A stretch of DNA of 64,000 nt from Clostridia bacterium (lineage in GTDB: Bacteria > Bacillota > Clostridia > Oscillospirales > Acutalibacteraceae), in the NCBI GenBank assembly GCA_017403185.1, contig JAFQON010000036.1:124001-188000 (forward strand), in the 5' to 3' direction. The notes below the pieces were generated by a model, which was not told the origin of the DNA, did not search any database, and saw only the letters and a list, made by a program, of their open reading frames with translations. The position numbers and the translations under genes were made by a program. Each line of letters starts with the position of its first letter. Within the stretch, counting starts at the first letter, position 1. Below are positions 14,935 through 24,167 of this stretch, piece by piece.

Positions 14935-17900
14935 ATGGTTTACAGAGCTTATGTTGAAAAGAAAAAAGGTCTTGATAATGAAGCCCGTTCGCTCAAAAAC
15001 GAGCTTGTTTCACTCCTCGGCATCGCAAGCCTTGAGAATGTAAGAATTCTCAACCGCTACGATGTTGAAAAAATTGAAAAAGAACTTTTCGAGTATTCAA
15101 AGGGCACGGTTCTTTCAGAGCCTCAGCTTGATGATATCACCGAAACACCCAACCTTGAATGCGACAGGCTTTTTGCGGTTGAATTTCTCCCCGGTCAGTT
15201 TGACCAGAGAGCAAATTCCTGCGCAGAATGTATCCAGATTATCTCAAAGGGCGAAAGACCCATCGTCAGAACAGCAAAGGTTTATTGCCTTTACGGAAAT
15301 ATCAGTGATGACGAGCTCGCTCAGATAAAGAAATATGTTATCAACCCCGTTGAAGCAAGAGAAGCTTCTCTTGAAGAATACGAAACTCTTGTTACGGAAT
15401 ATGATATCCCCGAAACCGTTAAGACTCTTGACGGCTTTATCGGTCTTTCGGAAGCTGAGCTTGCTCAGTTTGTTGCGGACTACGGCCTTGCAATGGACCT
15501 TGACGATATCAAATTCTGCCAGCAGTATTTCATCAGCGAGCACAGAGACCCCACAATCACCGAAATCAGGATGATTGATACATACTGGTCAGACCACTGC
15601 CGCCACACAACATTCAACACAAACATTGACTCGGTTAAATTTGAAGACGAGCTTCTTCAGAAAACCTATGACGAATATCTTGCCGCAAGAAAGGCTTGCA
15701 ACAGAACAAAGCCCGTTAACCTTATGGATATCGGCACAATCGCCTGCAGATATCTTAAGTCACAGGGTCTTCTTCCCAAGCTTGACGAAAGCGAAGAAAT
15801 CAACGCCTGCACAGTTAAGGTTGACGTTGAAATCGGCGGCAAAACCGAAAAGTGGCTTCTTCTCTTCAAGAACGAAACCCATAACCATCCCACCGAAATT
15901 GAGCCCTTCGGCGGCGCTGCAACCTGCATCGGCGGCGCTATACGCGACCCGCTTTCAGGCAGAAGCTATGTTTACGCCGCTATGCGTGTAACAGGCGCAG
16001 GCGACCCCACAGTTCCCGTAAACGAAACCATCGAAGGCAAGCTTCCCCAGAGAAAGATTGTCACAACCGCTGCTGCGGGATACAGCTCATACGGCAACCA
16101 GATCGGTCTTGCCACCGGCATTGTTGACGAACTCTATCACCCCGGCTATGTTGCAAAGAGAATGGAAATCGGCGCTGTTATTGCGGCTGCTCCCGAAGAG
16201 AATGTTCGCCGTGAACGCCCCGAAGACGGCGATGTTGTTATCCTTCTCGGCGGCAGAACAGGCCGCGACGGCTGCGGCGGCGCAACGGGTTCATCAAAGT
16301 CACACAACCTCAAGTCACTCGAAAACTGCGGCGCAGAAGTTCAGAAGGGTAACGCTCCCGAAGAAAGAAAGCTTCAGCGTCTGTTCAGAAATAAAGAGGC
16401 ATCTCTCCTCATCAAGCGCTGCAACGACTTCGGCGCAGGCGGCGTATCCGTTGCCATCGGCGAGCTTGCAGACGGCCTTGAAATCAACCTCAATGCAGTT
16501 CCCAAGAAATATGAAGGCCTTGACGGCACAGAGCTTGCTATCTCAGAAAGCCAGGAAAGAATGGCTGTTGTTGTTGAAGCAAAGGATGCCGCAAGATTCA
16601 TCGAGCTTGCAACAGGCGAAAACCTTGAAGCAACCATTGTTGCCGAGGTTAAGGAAAAGCCCTATCTTGTTATGAACTGGAACGGCAAGGCAATCTGTAA
16701 CATCAGCCGCGAATTCCTCAACTCAAACGGCGCGGAGAAGCACATTGACATTGCTCCCGCAAAGATTGAAAATTACGAAAAAGAAATCAGCGGTTCATTC
16801 ACCGATATGTATACCGCTCTTGCAGGCGACCTCAACATCTGCTCAAAGAGAGGTCTTTCGGAGCGTTTCGACTCAACAATCGGCGCGAACACGGTTCTTA
16901 TGCCCTTCGGCGGCAAGAATCAGCTCACACCCATTCAGGCAATGGTTCACAAGATTTCAGTTGAAAAAGCTGATACAGACACCTGCTCGCTCATGTCTTG
17001 GGGCTACAACCCCTTCATCACCGAGAAGAGCCCCTATCACGGCGCATATCTCGCAGTAATTGAATCCGTTTCAAAGCTCATCGCGGCGGGCGCAGACTTC
17101 AACGAAGTTTATCTCACCTTCCAGGAATATTTCGAGAAGCCCCTCAAGGACGGCAAGCGCTGGGGCAAGCCCCTTGCAGCCCTCCTCGGCGCATTCAAGG
17201 CTCAGATGGAGCTCAAAATTGCAGCTATCGGCGGCAAGGACTCAATGAGCGGCTCGTTTGAAGATATCGACGTGCCTCCCACCCTCGTTTCATTCGCTGT
17301 TACAACAGAAAACATCAAAAATATCGTTTCACCCGAATTCAAGGCGGCGGGCAGAAAGGTTGTTATCCTCAAGCCCGAATATAATTCGGATAACCTCCCC
17401 GACACCGCATCTCTCCTCAAGGTGTTTGACGATGTATATTCACTCGTAACCGCAGGCAAGGCTGCCGCAATCTATACCCCCGGCATGGGCGGCGCTGCAG
17501 AAGCAGTGCTCAAGATGGCAATGGGTAACGGAATCGGCTTCGACTTCGCGGATGTATCTCTCAATGACATCTTCGGCTACTCCTACGGCTCATTCATCGT
17601 TGAGCTCACAGATGACACAGATATCGGCACAGTTCTCGGTTACACAACAGATAAACCGGCAATCACTCTCGGCGCAGAAAGCGTTGATTTTGCTCAGCTT
17701 CTTCCCATTTATGAGGATAAGCTTGAGGATATCTACTCCTGCAACATCGCAATGCCCGAAAAGAAGATTGAAACCTTCGATTACAAGGCAACAACCTTCG
17801 CAAAGCCCGCAATCAGAACAGCTAAGCCCAAGGTGCTTATCCCCGTATTCCCCGGCACAAACTGCGAGTTCGATTCAGCCAAGCACGCTGAAAGAGCAGG

Positions 17901-18621
17901 CGCAGAAACAGAAATCTTTGTTATCAACAACCTTTCAGCCGCAAGCATTGCAAAATCCGTTGAAGATTTCGCAAAGAAAGTCGGCGAAAGCCAGATTATC
18001 TTTGTTCCCGGCGGCTTCTCGGGCGGCGACGAGCCCGACGGCTCAGGCAAGTTCATCACAGCATTCTTCCGCAACGCAGAAATCAAGCAGGCCGTAACAG
18101 AGCTTCTTGAAAAGCGTGACGGTCTTATGCTCGGCATCTGCAACGGCTTCCAGGCTCTTATCAAGCTCGGTCTTGTTCCCTACGGCAAGATTATCGACAC
18201 AGATGAAACCTGCCCCACTCTTACCTATAACACCATCGGCAGGCACCAGTCAAAGCTTGTTCGCACAAAGCTTGTTTCAAACAATTCACCCTGGCTCTCA
18301 AAGGCAAAGCAGGGCGAAGTTTACACCGTGCCCATTTCACACGGTGAAGGCCGCTTCATTGCAGACGAGGCTCTTATCAGAAAACTTGCCGCAAACGGTC
18401 AGATCATCACTCAGTATGTTGACTTTGACGGCAACGCAACAAACGATATCGCCTTCAACCCCAACAACTCCGACTTCGCAATCGAAGGCATCGTTTCACC
18501 CGACGGCCGAGTTCTCGGCAAGATGGGTCACTCAGAAAGAACTGCGCCCGGTCTTTACAAGAATGTTCCCGGCGAATTCGACCTCAAGCTCTTCGAGTCA
18601 GCAGTTGAGTATTATAAATAA
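14935..18621 (+). CDS. purL: Phosphoribosylformylglycinamidine synthase, single-chain
   Basis: 1228 residues: an N-terminal PurS-like part, two AIRS-like halves (IDTYWSDHCRHTTFNTN; FKNETHNHPTEIEPFGGAAT; AIGGKDSMSGSFED) and a C-terminal class I glutaminase with PVFPGTNCEFDSAKH and the nucleophile elbow GICNGFQALIKLG. This long form is usual in proteobacteria and many Clostridia; Bacillus uses separate PurS/L/Q. It makes FGAM from FGAR, glutamine and ATP. Last gene of the operon, followed by a terminator. Confidence 0.96.
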   Translation: MVYRAYVEKKKGLDNEARSLKNELVSLLGIASLENVRILNRYDVEKIEKELFEYSKGTVLSEPQLDDITETPNLECDRLFAVEFLPGQFDQRANSCAECIQIISKGERPIVRTAKVYCLYGNISDDELAQIKKYVINPVEAREASLEEYETLVTEYDIPETVKTLDGFIGLSEAELAQFVADYGLAMDLDDIKFCQQYFISEHRDPTITEIRMIDTYWSDHCRHTTFNTNIDSVKFEDELLQKTYDEYLAARKACNRTKPVNLMDIGTIACRYLKSQGLLPKLDESEEINACTVKVDVEIGGKTEKWLLLFKNETHNHPTEIEPFGGAATCIGGAIRDPLSGRSYVYAAMRVTGAGDPTVPVNETIEGKLPQRKIVTTAAAGYSSYGNQIGLATGIVDELYHPGYVAKRMEIGAVIAAAPEENVRRERPEDGDVVILLGGRTGRDGCGGATGSSKSHNLKSLENCGAEVQKGNAPEERKLQRLFRNKEASLLIKRCNDFGAGGVSVAIGELADGLEINLNAVPKKYEGLDGTELAISESQERMAVVVEAKDAARFIELATGENLEATIVAEVKEKPYLVMNWNGKAICNISREFLNSNGAEKHIDIAPAKIENYEKEISGSFTDMYTALAGDLNICSKRGLSERFDSTIGANTVLMPFGGKNQLTPIQAMVHKISVEKADTDTCSLMSWGYNPFITEKSPYHGAYLAVIESVSKLIAAGADFNEVYLTFQEYFEKPLKDGKRWGKPLAALLGAFKAQMELKIAAIGGKDSMSGSFEDIDVPPTLVSFAVTTENIKNIVSPEFKAAGRKVVILKPEYNSDNLPDTASLLKVFDDVYSLVTAGKAAAIYTPGMGGAAEAVLKMAMGNGIGFDFADVSLNDIFGYSYGSFIVELTDDTDIGTVLGYTTDKPAITLGAESVDFAQLLPIYEDKLEDIYSCNIAMPEKKIETFDYKATTFAKPAIRTAKPKVLIPVFPGTNCEFDSAKHAERAGAETEIFVINNLSAASIAKSVEDFAKKVGESQIIFVPGGFSGGDEPDGSGKFITAFFRNAEIKQAVTELLEKRDGLMLGICNGFQALIKLGLVPYGKIIDTDETCPTLTYNTIGRHQSKLVRTKLVSNNSPWLSKAKQGEVYTVPISHGEGRFIADEALIRKLAANGQIITQYVDFDGNATNDIAFNPNNSDFAIEGIVSPDGRVLGKMGHSERTAPGLYKNVPGEFDLKLFESAVEYYK

Positions 18622-18636
18622 TATAATGTAATAGAA

Positions 18637-18665
18637 AACGGCTTGCATATGCAGGCCGTTTTTTG
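18637..18665 (+). terminator. Terminator of the purine operon
   Basis: Near-perfect palindrome aacggcttgcat / atgcaggccgtt (18637-18660) followed by TTTTTT. Its stem shares the GGCTTGCAT core with three other terminators in the window. Confidence 0.85.
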
Positions 18666-18679
18666 CGCCCCCCAATACT

Positions 18680-18769
18680 TGTCATCCTGAACGCAGTGAA
18701 GGATTTCAGGTAAAATAAAGCACAGAAACCGATCCGTTGCTGAGAGTCTTCGCTTCGCTCAGAATGACA
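18680..18769. repeat. Short inverted-repeat element with TGTCATCCTGA / TCAGAATGACA ends
   Basis: About 90 bases with imperfect 25-base terminal inverted repeats (tgtcatcctgaacgcagtga at the left; cttcgcttcgctcagaatgaca at the right). This type of end is common in dispersed intergenic elements of many bacterial genomes. No ORF inside. Confidence 0.6.
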
Positions 18770-18788
18770 AATATGAGTCTTTTTATTA

Positions 18789-18817
18789 TTGAAATACAGA
18801 AAAATCCGTGATATACT
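18789..18817 (+). promoter_or_regulatory. Promoter of the first repeat-protein gene
   Basis: TTGAAA (18789-18794), 17-base spacer, TATACT (18812-18817), preceded by GTGA just before the -10. The same arrangement recurs at 21276-21304 before the paralog. Confidence 0.7.
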
Positions 18818-18822
18818 GATTT

Positions 18823-18930
18823 TGCGAAACAAATCAGCATATCTTCCGCACAGGTGTGTATTTTTTACACGCTTTATTTGCTTATATCTGAATTGTTTTG
18901 CACAGCTTCGGCTGTGCATTTTTATTTTTT
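18823..18930 (+). ncRNA. Probable leader RNA or small RNA with its own terminator
   Basis: Between the promoter and the gene at 19033 lies about 210 bases. It includes a hairpin at 18817-18838 (ctgattt...aaatcag), a possible second stem around gtgtgtatttttta-cacgc, and a classic terminator GCACAGC-TTCG-GCTGTGC (18900-18917) followed by a T-rich run. Transcripts should often stop near 18930. The paralog at 21339 has no such segment. Whether this is an attenuated leader or a separate small RNA cannot be decided here. Confidence 0.5.
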
Positions 18931-19032
18931 CAAGGGAGATGATAAAAAATTCTCAAAAACAATAGACCAAACGCAAAATCACATCGTCTTATAGGTGCAA
19001 AGGCAAAAAACACAAACACGGAGGTATTAAAA

Positions 19033-21204
19033 ATGAAAACAAAGAAGTTACTGTCAATCCTTCTGAGCGTGCTCATGCTCACGGGCATTTTCTCCGTCGG
19101 CGCATCGGCGGCAGATGAGCTCAACAACACAGATATTATGGTGGTCGGCACTGTTATCGACGGCACGGAAGAGAGCTGGTGGCTCACCGTTAACGGCGCA
19201 CTGACCGCAGACGGTGCATCCGCAAGCAACTACAACATCCGCATCACCCCCGCAACAACGACCTCAGCAGCAAAAGTAACGCTCAAAAATGCGCAGCTCA
19301 ATCAAACTGCTCTTTTCAATGAATACCACTATGCAGGTATCGTTTCGGATATGGCTCTTGACATTGAGCTTCAGGGCACAAATAAGTTTGATATAACCCA
19401 CGAGGATTACGGCTATGCCTACGGAATTGTTTCAAACAATGCTCTTAAAATTTACGGCAACGGCACCCTCGTGATGAATCTCGGCAATGAAAATACCGTT
19501 ATTTCATCAGGCATTAACGGTAACACCGTTGATATTTCGGGCAAGGCGGCAATAGCGCTTAACCTCAACTCAATTTATCAAATAAACGGCGGCTACAGCC
19601 TTTATTCAACAACTCTTTCAGACGAAGCAAGCCTTGAAATCAACGAAAACTTTATCGTAAATAAAGAAGCTGAAGAAGAGTTTGCAGGAACTGAATTTGC
19701 AGAGGGCATCAATGCCACGGGATATCAAATCACATATGACGGTCTAAAGCTTTCGGACAAAGCAAAAATCAGTGTTAAAGCATCAAATCCCGACTCCGCC
19801 CCGAACATAAACATCGGTATGGAAATCAAAGGGAATATTGAGCTTTCGGGCGATTCACATATCAATATAATTGCTGTTGACGGTGTTAACAGTGCAGGCA
19901 TCAGCATGAACAACGGCGGAATATCCGTCAGCGGCAATTCAACCATCACCGCAAAAGCAGGCAACGGCAGCAATTTGGCCTACGGCATACATCAATATGA
20001 CGGCAATTCAAAAGATTTTTCAACAGTTTTAAGCGATAATGCAAAAATCACCGCAACGGCGGGTGACGCAAAAGAATGCGCCGGTATTTATTCTGCACGC
20101 AACCTTGTTTTAACCGGCAAAGCATCCGTTACCGGCACTGCAGGCAAAGCAACTGCATTAAGCTACGGTGTGTATTTTTGGGGTGCTGCAGAAATCGGCG
20201 ACAACACATCATTAACCGGCAAGGCAGACGGCGCTGCCGAAGAATCCTGCGGTGTGTTTTTCGGCAATTCCGCTTCAATCGGCGGCAATGCGGCAATTGA
20301 AGCATATTCAGGCAATTCCGACGGAAAAACACGCGGATTGCTTGCAAATAAAGATCTTACCGTAAGCGATAACGCTGAAATTAACGCTGAATCCGAAAAC
20401 TCAAAGAATGCAGGCTCCTGCGGCCTTGAATGTAAGGAATTCAAGGCATACGGCAACGCCGTGATAAATGCAAAAAGCGGCGAAGCTGTTTCAGCCTCAG
20501 GCGCTCTTTACACCAAGAATGCAACTGTTTACGGCTCTGCAAAAATCAACGCTGTCGCAGACAAAGCGTATCAGAACAGCTTCGGCTTCGGTGCGGAGGG
20601 TGTTGCAACAATCACAGAGAATTCACAGGTAACCGCCAAAAGCGGCAAAGCTTATGCAAGCTACGGTATTTTCGGTTTTGACAATGCCGCTCACTCCTTA
20701 ACGGTTTCGGGCAACGCTTCAGTCACAGCCGAAGCTGCAGAAGGCACAAATCGCAGCTTAGGTATCTTTATGCCGTCAATCTCAATAAGCGGCAATGCAA
20801 AGGTTACAGCAACAGCCGGTGACTCCGAAGAATTCAGCTTTGGTCTTTCCTGCCTTGATGCAACAATCCGAAATGCGGCAACCGTTGAGGCAAAGGGCAG
20901 CAACTCCGCATTATATATGAACGACTTTTATGAAATCACAGGCTATGCCGATGTCTACATAGCAATAAGCACCGACACAAACGCCGAAAATGCCGTTGAA
21001 TGGGATTACGAAACACTTCTTGCCGCTTATGAACATCAGGAAACCCTTCATGAAAGCCCCTATAAATATGTATATATCGCTTCCGAAGCTCCCGAAGAGC
21101 CCGAGCCGGAGCTGAGCTTCTTTGAACAGCTTATTGCGGATATCACGGCATTTTTTAACAGCATTATTGAATTCTTTACTTCTCTTTTCTCCTTTTTAGG
21201 CTAA
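19033..21204 (+). CDS. Secreted repeat protein (beta-solenoid-like), paralog 1
   Basis: 723 residues. A signal peptide (MKTKKLLSILLSVLMLTGIF...ASA) is followed by a conserved N-terminal domain (residues 30-80, with SWWLTVNGALTADGASASNY). From about residue 200 to 640 there are many 35-40-residue units of the form SGNAxITAxSGxAxxxSYGI, with small polar residues, as in beta-helix adhesins or carbohydrate-binding repeats. The protein ends in an aromatic hydrophobic helix (FFNSIIEFFTSLFSFLG) without LPXTG. It is probably exported and cell-surface associated. The ligand is unknown. Confidence 0.7.
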   Translation: MKTKKLLSILLSVLMLTGIFSVGASAADELNNTDIMVVGTVIDGTEESWWLTVNGALTADGASASNYNIRITPATTTSAAKVTLKNAQLNQTALFNEYHYAGIVSDMALDIELQGTNKFDITHEDYGYAYGIVSNNALKIYGNGTLVMNLGNENTVISSGINGNTVDISGKAAIALNLNSIYQINGGYSLYSTTLSDEASLEINENFIVNKEAEEEFAGTEFAEGINATGYQITYDGLKLSDKAKISVKASNPDSAPNINIGMEIKGNIELSGDSHINIIAVDGVNSAGISMNNGGISVSGNSTITAKAGNGSNLAYGIHQYDGNSKDFSTVLSDNAKITATAGDAKECAGIYSARNLVLTGKASVTGTAGKATALSYGVYFWGAAEIGDNTSLTGKADGAAEESCGVFFGNSASIGGNAAIEAYSGNSDGKTRGLLANKDLTVSDNAEINAESENSKNAGSCGLECKEFKAYGNAVINAKSGEAVSASGALYTKNATVYGSAKINAVADKAYQNSFGFGAEGVATITENSQVTAKSGKAYASYGIFGFDNAAHSLTVSGNASVTAEAAEGTNRSLGIFMPSISISGNAKVTATAGDSEEFSFGLSCLDATIRNAATVEAKGSNSALYMNDFYEITGYADVYIAISTDTNAENAVEWDYETLLAAYEHQETLHESPYKYVYIASEAPEEPEPELSFFEQLIADITAFFNSIIEFFTSLFSFLG

Positions 21205-21223
21205 GCTGAGCCTATAGAAAAAT

Positions 21224-21249
21224 GAGCATCCGCAAGGGTGCTCGTTTTT
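21224..21249 (+). terminator. Terminator of repeat-protein gene 1
   Basis: Stem GAGCATCC (21224-21231) / GGGTGCTC (21236-21243), loop GCAA, then GTTTTTC. Confidence 0.75.
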
Positions 21250-21275
21250 CGGTAAAAACACTTATTTTTTCCTTA

Positions 21276-21304
21276 TTGAAATATAAAAAGCTCTGTGATA
21301 TACT
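21276..21304 (+). promoter_or_regulatory. Promoter of the second repeat-protein gene
   Basis: TTGAAA (21276-21281), 17-base spacer, TATACT (21299-21304). Its surroundings (ttattgaaata...gtgatatact) match the first promoter, so the duplication included the promoter. Confidence 0.7.
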
Positions 21305-21338
21305 TAATTTGTAAAATTTTTCTGCGGAGGCATCAAAC

Positions 21339-23456
21339 ATGAAATTAAAAAAGCTTTTATCAATCCTTCTGAGCGTGCTCATGCTCACGGGCATTTTCTC
21401 CGTCGGAGCATCGGCGGCAGATGAGCTTGGTCCCAACGAGATTCTTATAGCAGGCACTGTTATTGACGGCTCAAAAGAAAGCTGGTGGCTCACCGTTGAC
21501 GGCGCACTTACCGCAAACGGTGCATCCGCAAGCAACTACAACATCCGCATCACTCCCGCAACAGCGACCTCAGCAACAAAAGTAACGCTCAAAAATGCGC
21601 AGATAAACAAAGTATCCGTCTTTGATGAAGATTTTTATATTGGAATCGCTTCATTTGAGCCGCTCGATATTGAGCTTCAGGGCACAAGCAGCTTTGATAT
21701 ATTCCCCGATATTTACAGCGATGCTTACGGTATTACTTCGTTCGACACAAAGATTTACGGCAACGGCAGCCTTACAATGAATGTCGGCAATGAGTACTCT
21801 GAGTATTCATACGGTATCGCTGCTGAAAACAACCTTGATATATCGGGCAGTGCAGCAATAAAATTAAACATGAAAGCATTCGACAGCATCATCGGCACAT
21901 TAAGCCTTTATGCAACTTCTCTTTCGGATGACGCAAGCCTTGAAATTAACGGAACAAGTCTTAAATCCGCTTCAGGTGAAGCCAAAGAGCTTTGGATAAC
22001 AGGCTGCGAAACATTTTTGGACGGTCTGAAGCTTTCCGATAATGCAAAAATAAATTTAAAAGCAACGGACCCCGTTTCTGTGGCAAAAAAGATTTACGGT
22101 CTGGAGGCCAAAGGCGATGTGGAGCTTTCGGGTAACTCTCATATCAACATAAATTGCTGCGGCGCAACAGAATCAAGCATTGGCATATATACCAAAAACG
22201 GCAATCTTACCCTCAGCGACAAATCAACGGTAACCGCAAAATCAGGCAAAGCCGAAACCTCATACGGCATTAATCTGTATGCTGAGGAAGACGGAAAATC
22301 AAATGCAATTTTAAGCGGCGAGTCTCAGATCACCGCAACATCAGGCGACGGTTCGGACAGCTGCGGTATGATGATAAAGGGCAACATCGTTGCAAGCGAT
22401 AACGCAAGCATTCAATCCGCATCGGGCAAATCCGAAAACACCGCTTACGGCATTTTATCGGATAATATTACCTTGAGCGACTCAGCAAAAATAAAAGCCG
22501 TCTCAAAAGACGGCGGCTATATGTCGGTCGGTATTTTCAGCTCGGTCAATGCAAGCGGCACTTCTTCAGTAAGAGCAGATTCAGGCAAGGCAACCAAAGA
22601 AGGCTCATGCGGATTGATGGCAATTGATCTTACAATGAGCGATTATGCCGAAATTGAGGCAAACGCAAAAAGCGGCAACTCATCGTACGGAATTATGGTA
22701 AACTCCCGTGCAACCTTATCAGGCAAAAGCGTTGTTGATGCCTCTGCAGATAACGCAACCGTCACATCCTGCGGCTTTTATGCCAATCAGCTCACAATGA
22801 CCGACATGGTGTACTCGGTAAATGATGCAGACGATCTGTTCTGCGGATATTTATCAGGCTGGGGAAGAGACGCCGCAAGCTCCTTCGGTGTTGTCTGTGA
22901 AAAAGCAGCCCTTTCGGGTGTTGCCGATATCATGGGCAGAGCAGGCTTCGGCACCGAAAAATCCTGCGGCTTCTATACAATCAGTGAAGGAACAGTCTTC
23001 GGCGAGAATTGCTATATTACAGGCGGCTCCGACGGCTCCGAAATATATTCGGCAGGTATTCATTTTGAGGGTGACATAACGGTAAGCGGCGAATCCTATA
23101 TTTTCGGCGTTGCGTGCGATGCACCGGAAAGCTACGGCATTATATCAAAAACTCTCATGGTTTCAAGCGATGCAACAATTGATGCCCGCGGAGAAACTCA
23201 GGCTGTTTTCGGTGCCGTTCCCAACCTTGACGGCTATGAGGATGTGCTGGTTCAGGTAAGCACAACCACCGAATATTCCGAAAACGAATGGGACGGCACA
23301 ACAGCCCTCGGCGGTGAGGACAGCCCCTATAAACATATTCTCATCGATAAAGCTCCTTTTAAATTAGAGCTCAATTTCTTCCAGAAAATCCTTATTCAAA
23401 TCACCCTGTTCTTTGCAAGCATAGCAGAATTTTTTGAGTCCCTTTTCTCCTTTTAA
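21339..23456 (+). CDS. Secreted repeat protein (beta-solenoid-like), paralog 2
   Basis: 705 residues. The signal peptide and residues 25-85 are nearly identical to paralog 1, also at DNA level (for example tcaatccttctgagcgtgct). The repeat region uses the same SG(N/K)-xITA-SG-SYGI/SCGM units but has diverged much more. It ends in the same kind of aromatic C-terminal helix (FFASIAEFFESLFSF). The conserved secretion and first domain with a variable repeat body suggests a tandemly duplicated surface protein under diversifying change. Ribosome site TGCGGAGG. Confidence 0.7.
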   Translation: MKLKKLLSILLSVLMLTGIFSVGASAADELGPNEILIAGTVIDGSKESWWLTVDGALTANGASASNYNIRITPATATSATKVTLKNAQINKVSVFDEDFYIGIASFEPLDIELQGTSSFDIFPDIYSDAYGITSFDTKIYGNGSLTMNVGNEYSEYSYGIAAENNLDISGSAAIKLNMKAFDSIIGTLSLYATSLSDDASLEINGTSLKSASGEAKELWITGCETFLDGLKLSDNAKINLKATDPVSVAKKIYGLEAKGDVELSGNSHININCCGATESSIGIYTKNGNLTLSDKSTVTAKSGKAETSYGINLYAEEDGKSNAILSGESQITATSGDGSDSCGMMIKGNIVASDNASIQSASGKSENTAYGILSDNITLSDSAKIKAVSKDGGYMSVGIFSSVNASGTSSVRADSGKATKEGSCGLMAIDLTMSDYAEIEANAKSGNSSYGIMVNSRATLSGKSVVDASADNATVTSCGFYANQLTMTDMVYSVNDADDLFCGYLSGWGRDAASSFGVVCEKAALSGVADIMGRAGFGTEKSCGFYTISEGTVFGENCYITGGSDGSEIYSAGIHFEGDITVSGESYIFGVACDAPESYGIISKTLMVSSDATIDARGETQAVFGAVPNLDGYEDVLVQVSTTTEYSENEWDGTTALGGEDSPYKHILIDKAPFKLELNFFQKILIQITLFFASIAEFFESLFSF

Positions 23457-23480
23457 GACTGATTACAGACTATAAAAAAT

Positions 23481-23506
23481 GAGCACCCTCACGGGTGCTC
23501 ATTTTT
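23481..23506. terminator. Terminator shared by repeat-protein gene 2 and the sanA-like gene
   Basis: Stem GAGCACCC (23481-23488) / GGGTGCTC (23493-23500) flanked by A-rich and T-rich runs on both sides, so it works in both directions. Nearly the same stem ends paralog 1. Confidence 0.8.
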
Positions 23507-23507
23507 A

Positions 23508-24167
23508 TTATCCGTTTGTCATATCGCCGTTGCCGTCAATGGGGATTTCTTCGCCCAGATAAGTCGGCTCGGGCTTCACAATGCAATAGATAAAATCCTT
23601 GTTTCTTGCAAGAATTTCTCTCACATCCCTGTAGGCTTGTCCGCTGTAGGTTCTCGGGTCGGATGCAACGCCGCAAGCCTCAATGCCGAGCGCACGGGCA
23701 TCATAAATCGCCCTGTGAAGGTGATAGCCCTGAGTGACGATAAGAATTCTCTGCGCCTTGAAAATCTCCTTTGCACGGTACATACTCTCATATGTTGAGA
23801 AACCTGCGTGGTCCATAAAAATATTTTCTGAAGCAATTCCTCTTTCAACGGCAAAATCCTTCATCACATTGACCTCGTCATAGTCCTGCCTGCCGTGGTC
23901 GCCGCTCATAAGCAGCCTTTCGCTTGCTCCGTTTTTATAAAGCTCAACACCCTGCAGCAGCCTATCCTCAAGCATATGGCTCGGCGTATCGCCGTAAACT
24001 CCGCAGCCGAGCACAAGAATGCAGTCATAACCGCTGCCCGCCTCTTCAGGAGGCAGAATATATTTTTCCGTACTCTTTTTAACATAAAAATCAATGCCGA
24101 AAACCGTGGCAGCCGCCACTATGCACACACATAAGACCGCCGTTAAAATACCTTTTACAATCTTCAT
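23508..24167 (-). CDS. SanA/ElyC/YdcF-family membrane protein (DUF218)
   Basis: 219 residues: an N-terminal membrane helix (GILTAVLCVCIVAAATVFGI) then a DUF218 domain with YDCILVLGCGVYG, SGDHGRQDYDE and ILIVTQGYHLHRAIYDARALG. Family members are linked to envelope integrity and vancomycin barrier function (SanA), but the reaction is not established. It overlaps the upstream metallophosphoesterase by four bases (ATGA) and is translationally coupled. Confidence 0.85.
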   Translation of the reverse strand: MKIVKGILTAVLCVCIVAAATVFGIDFYVKKSTEKYILPPEEAGSGYDCILVLGCGVYGDTPSHMLEDRLLQGVELYKNGASERLLMSGDHGRQDYDEVNVMKDFAVERGIASENIFMDHAGFSTYESMYRAKEIFKAQRILIVTQGYHLHRAIYDARALGIEACGVASDPRTYSGQAYRDVREILARNKDFIYCIVKPEPTYLGEEIPIDGNGDMTNG

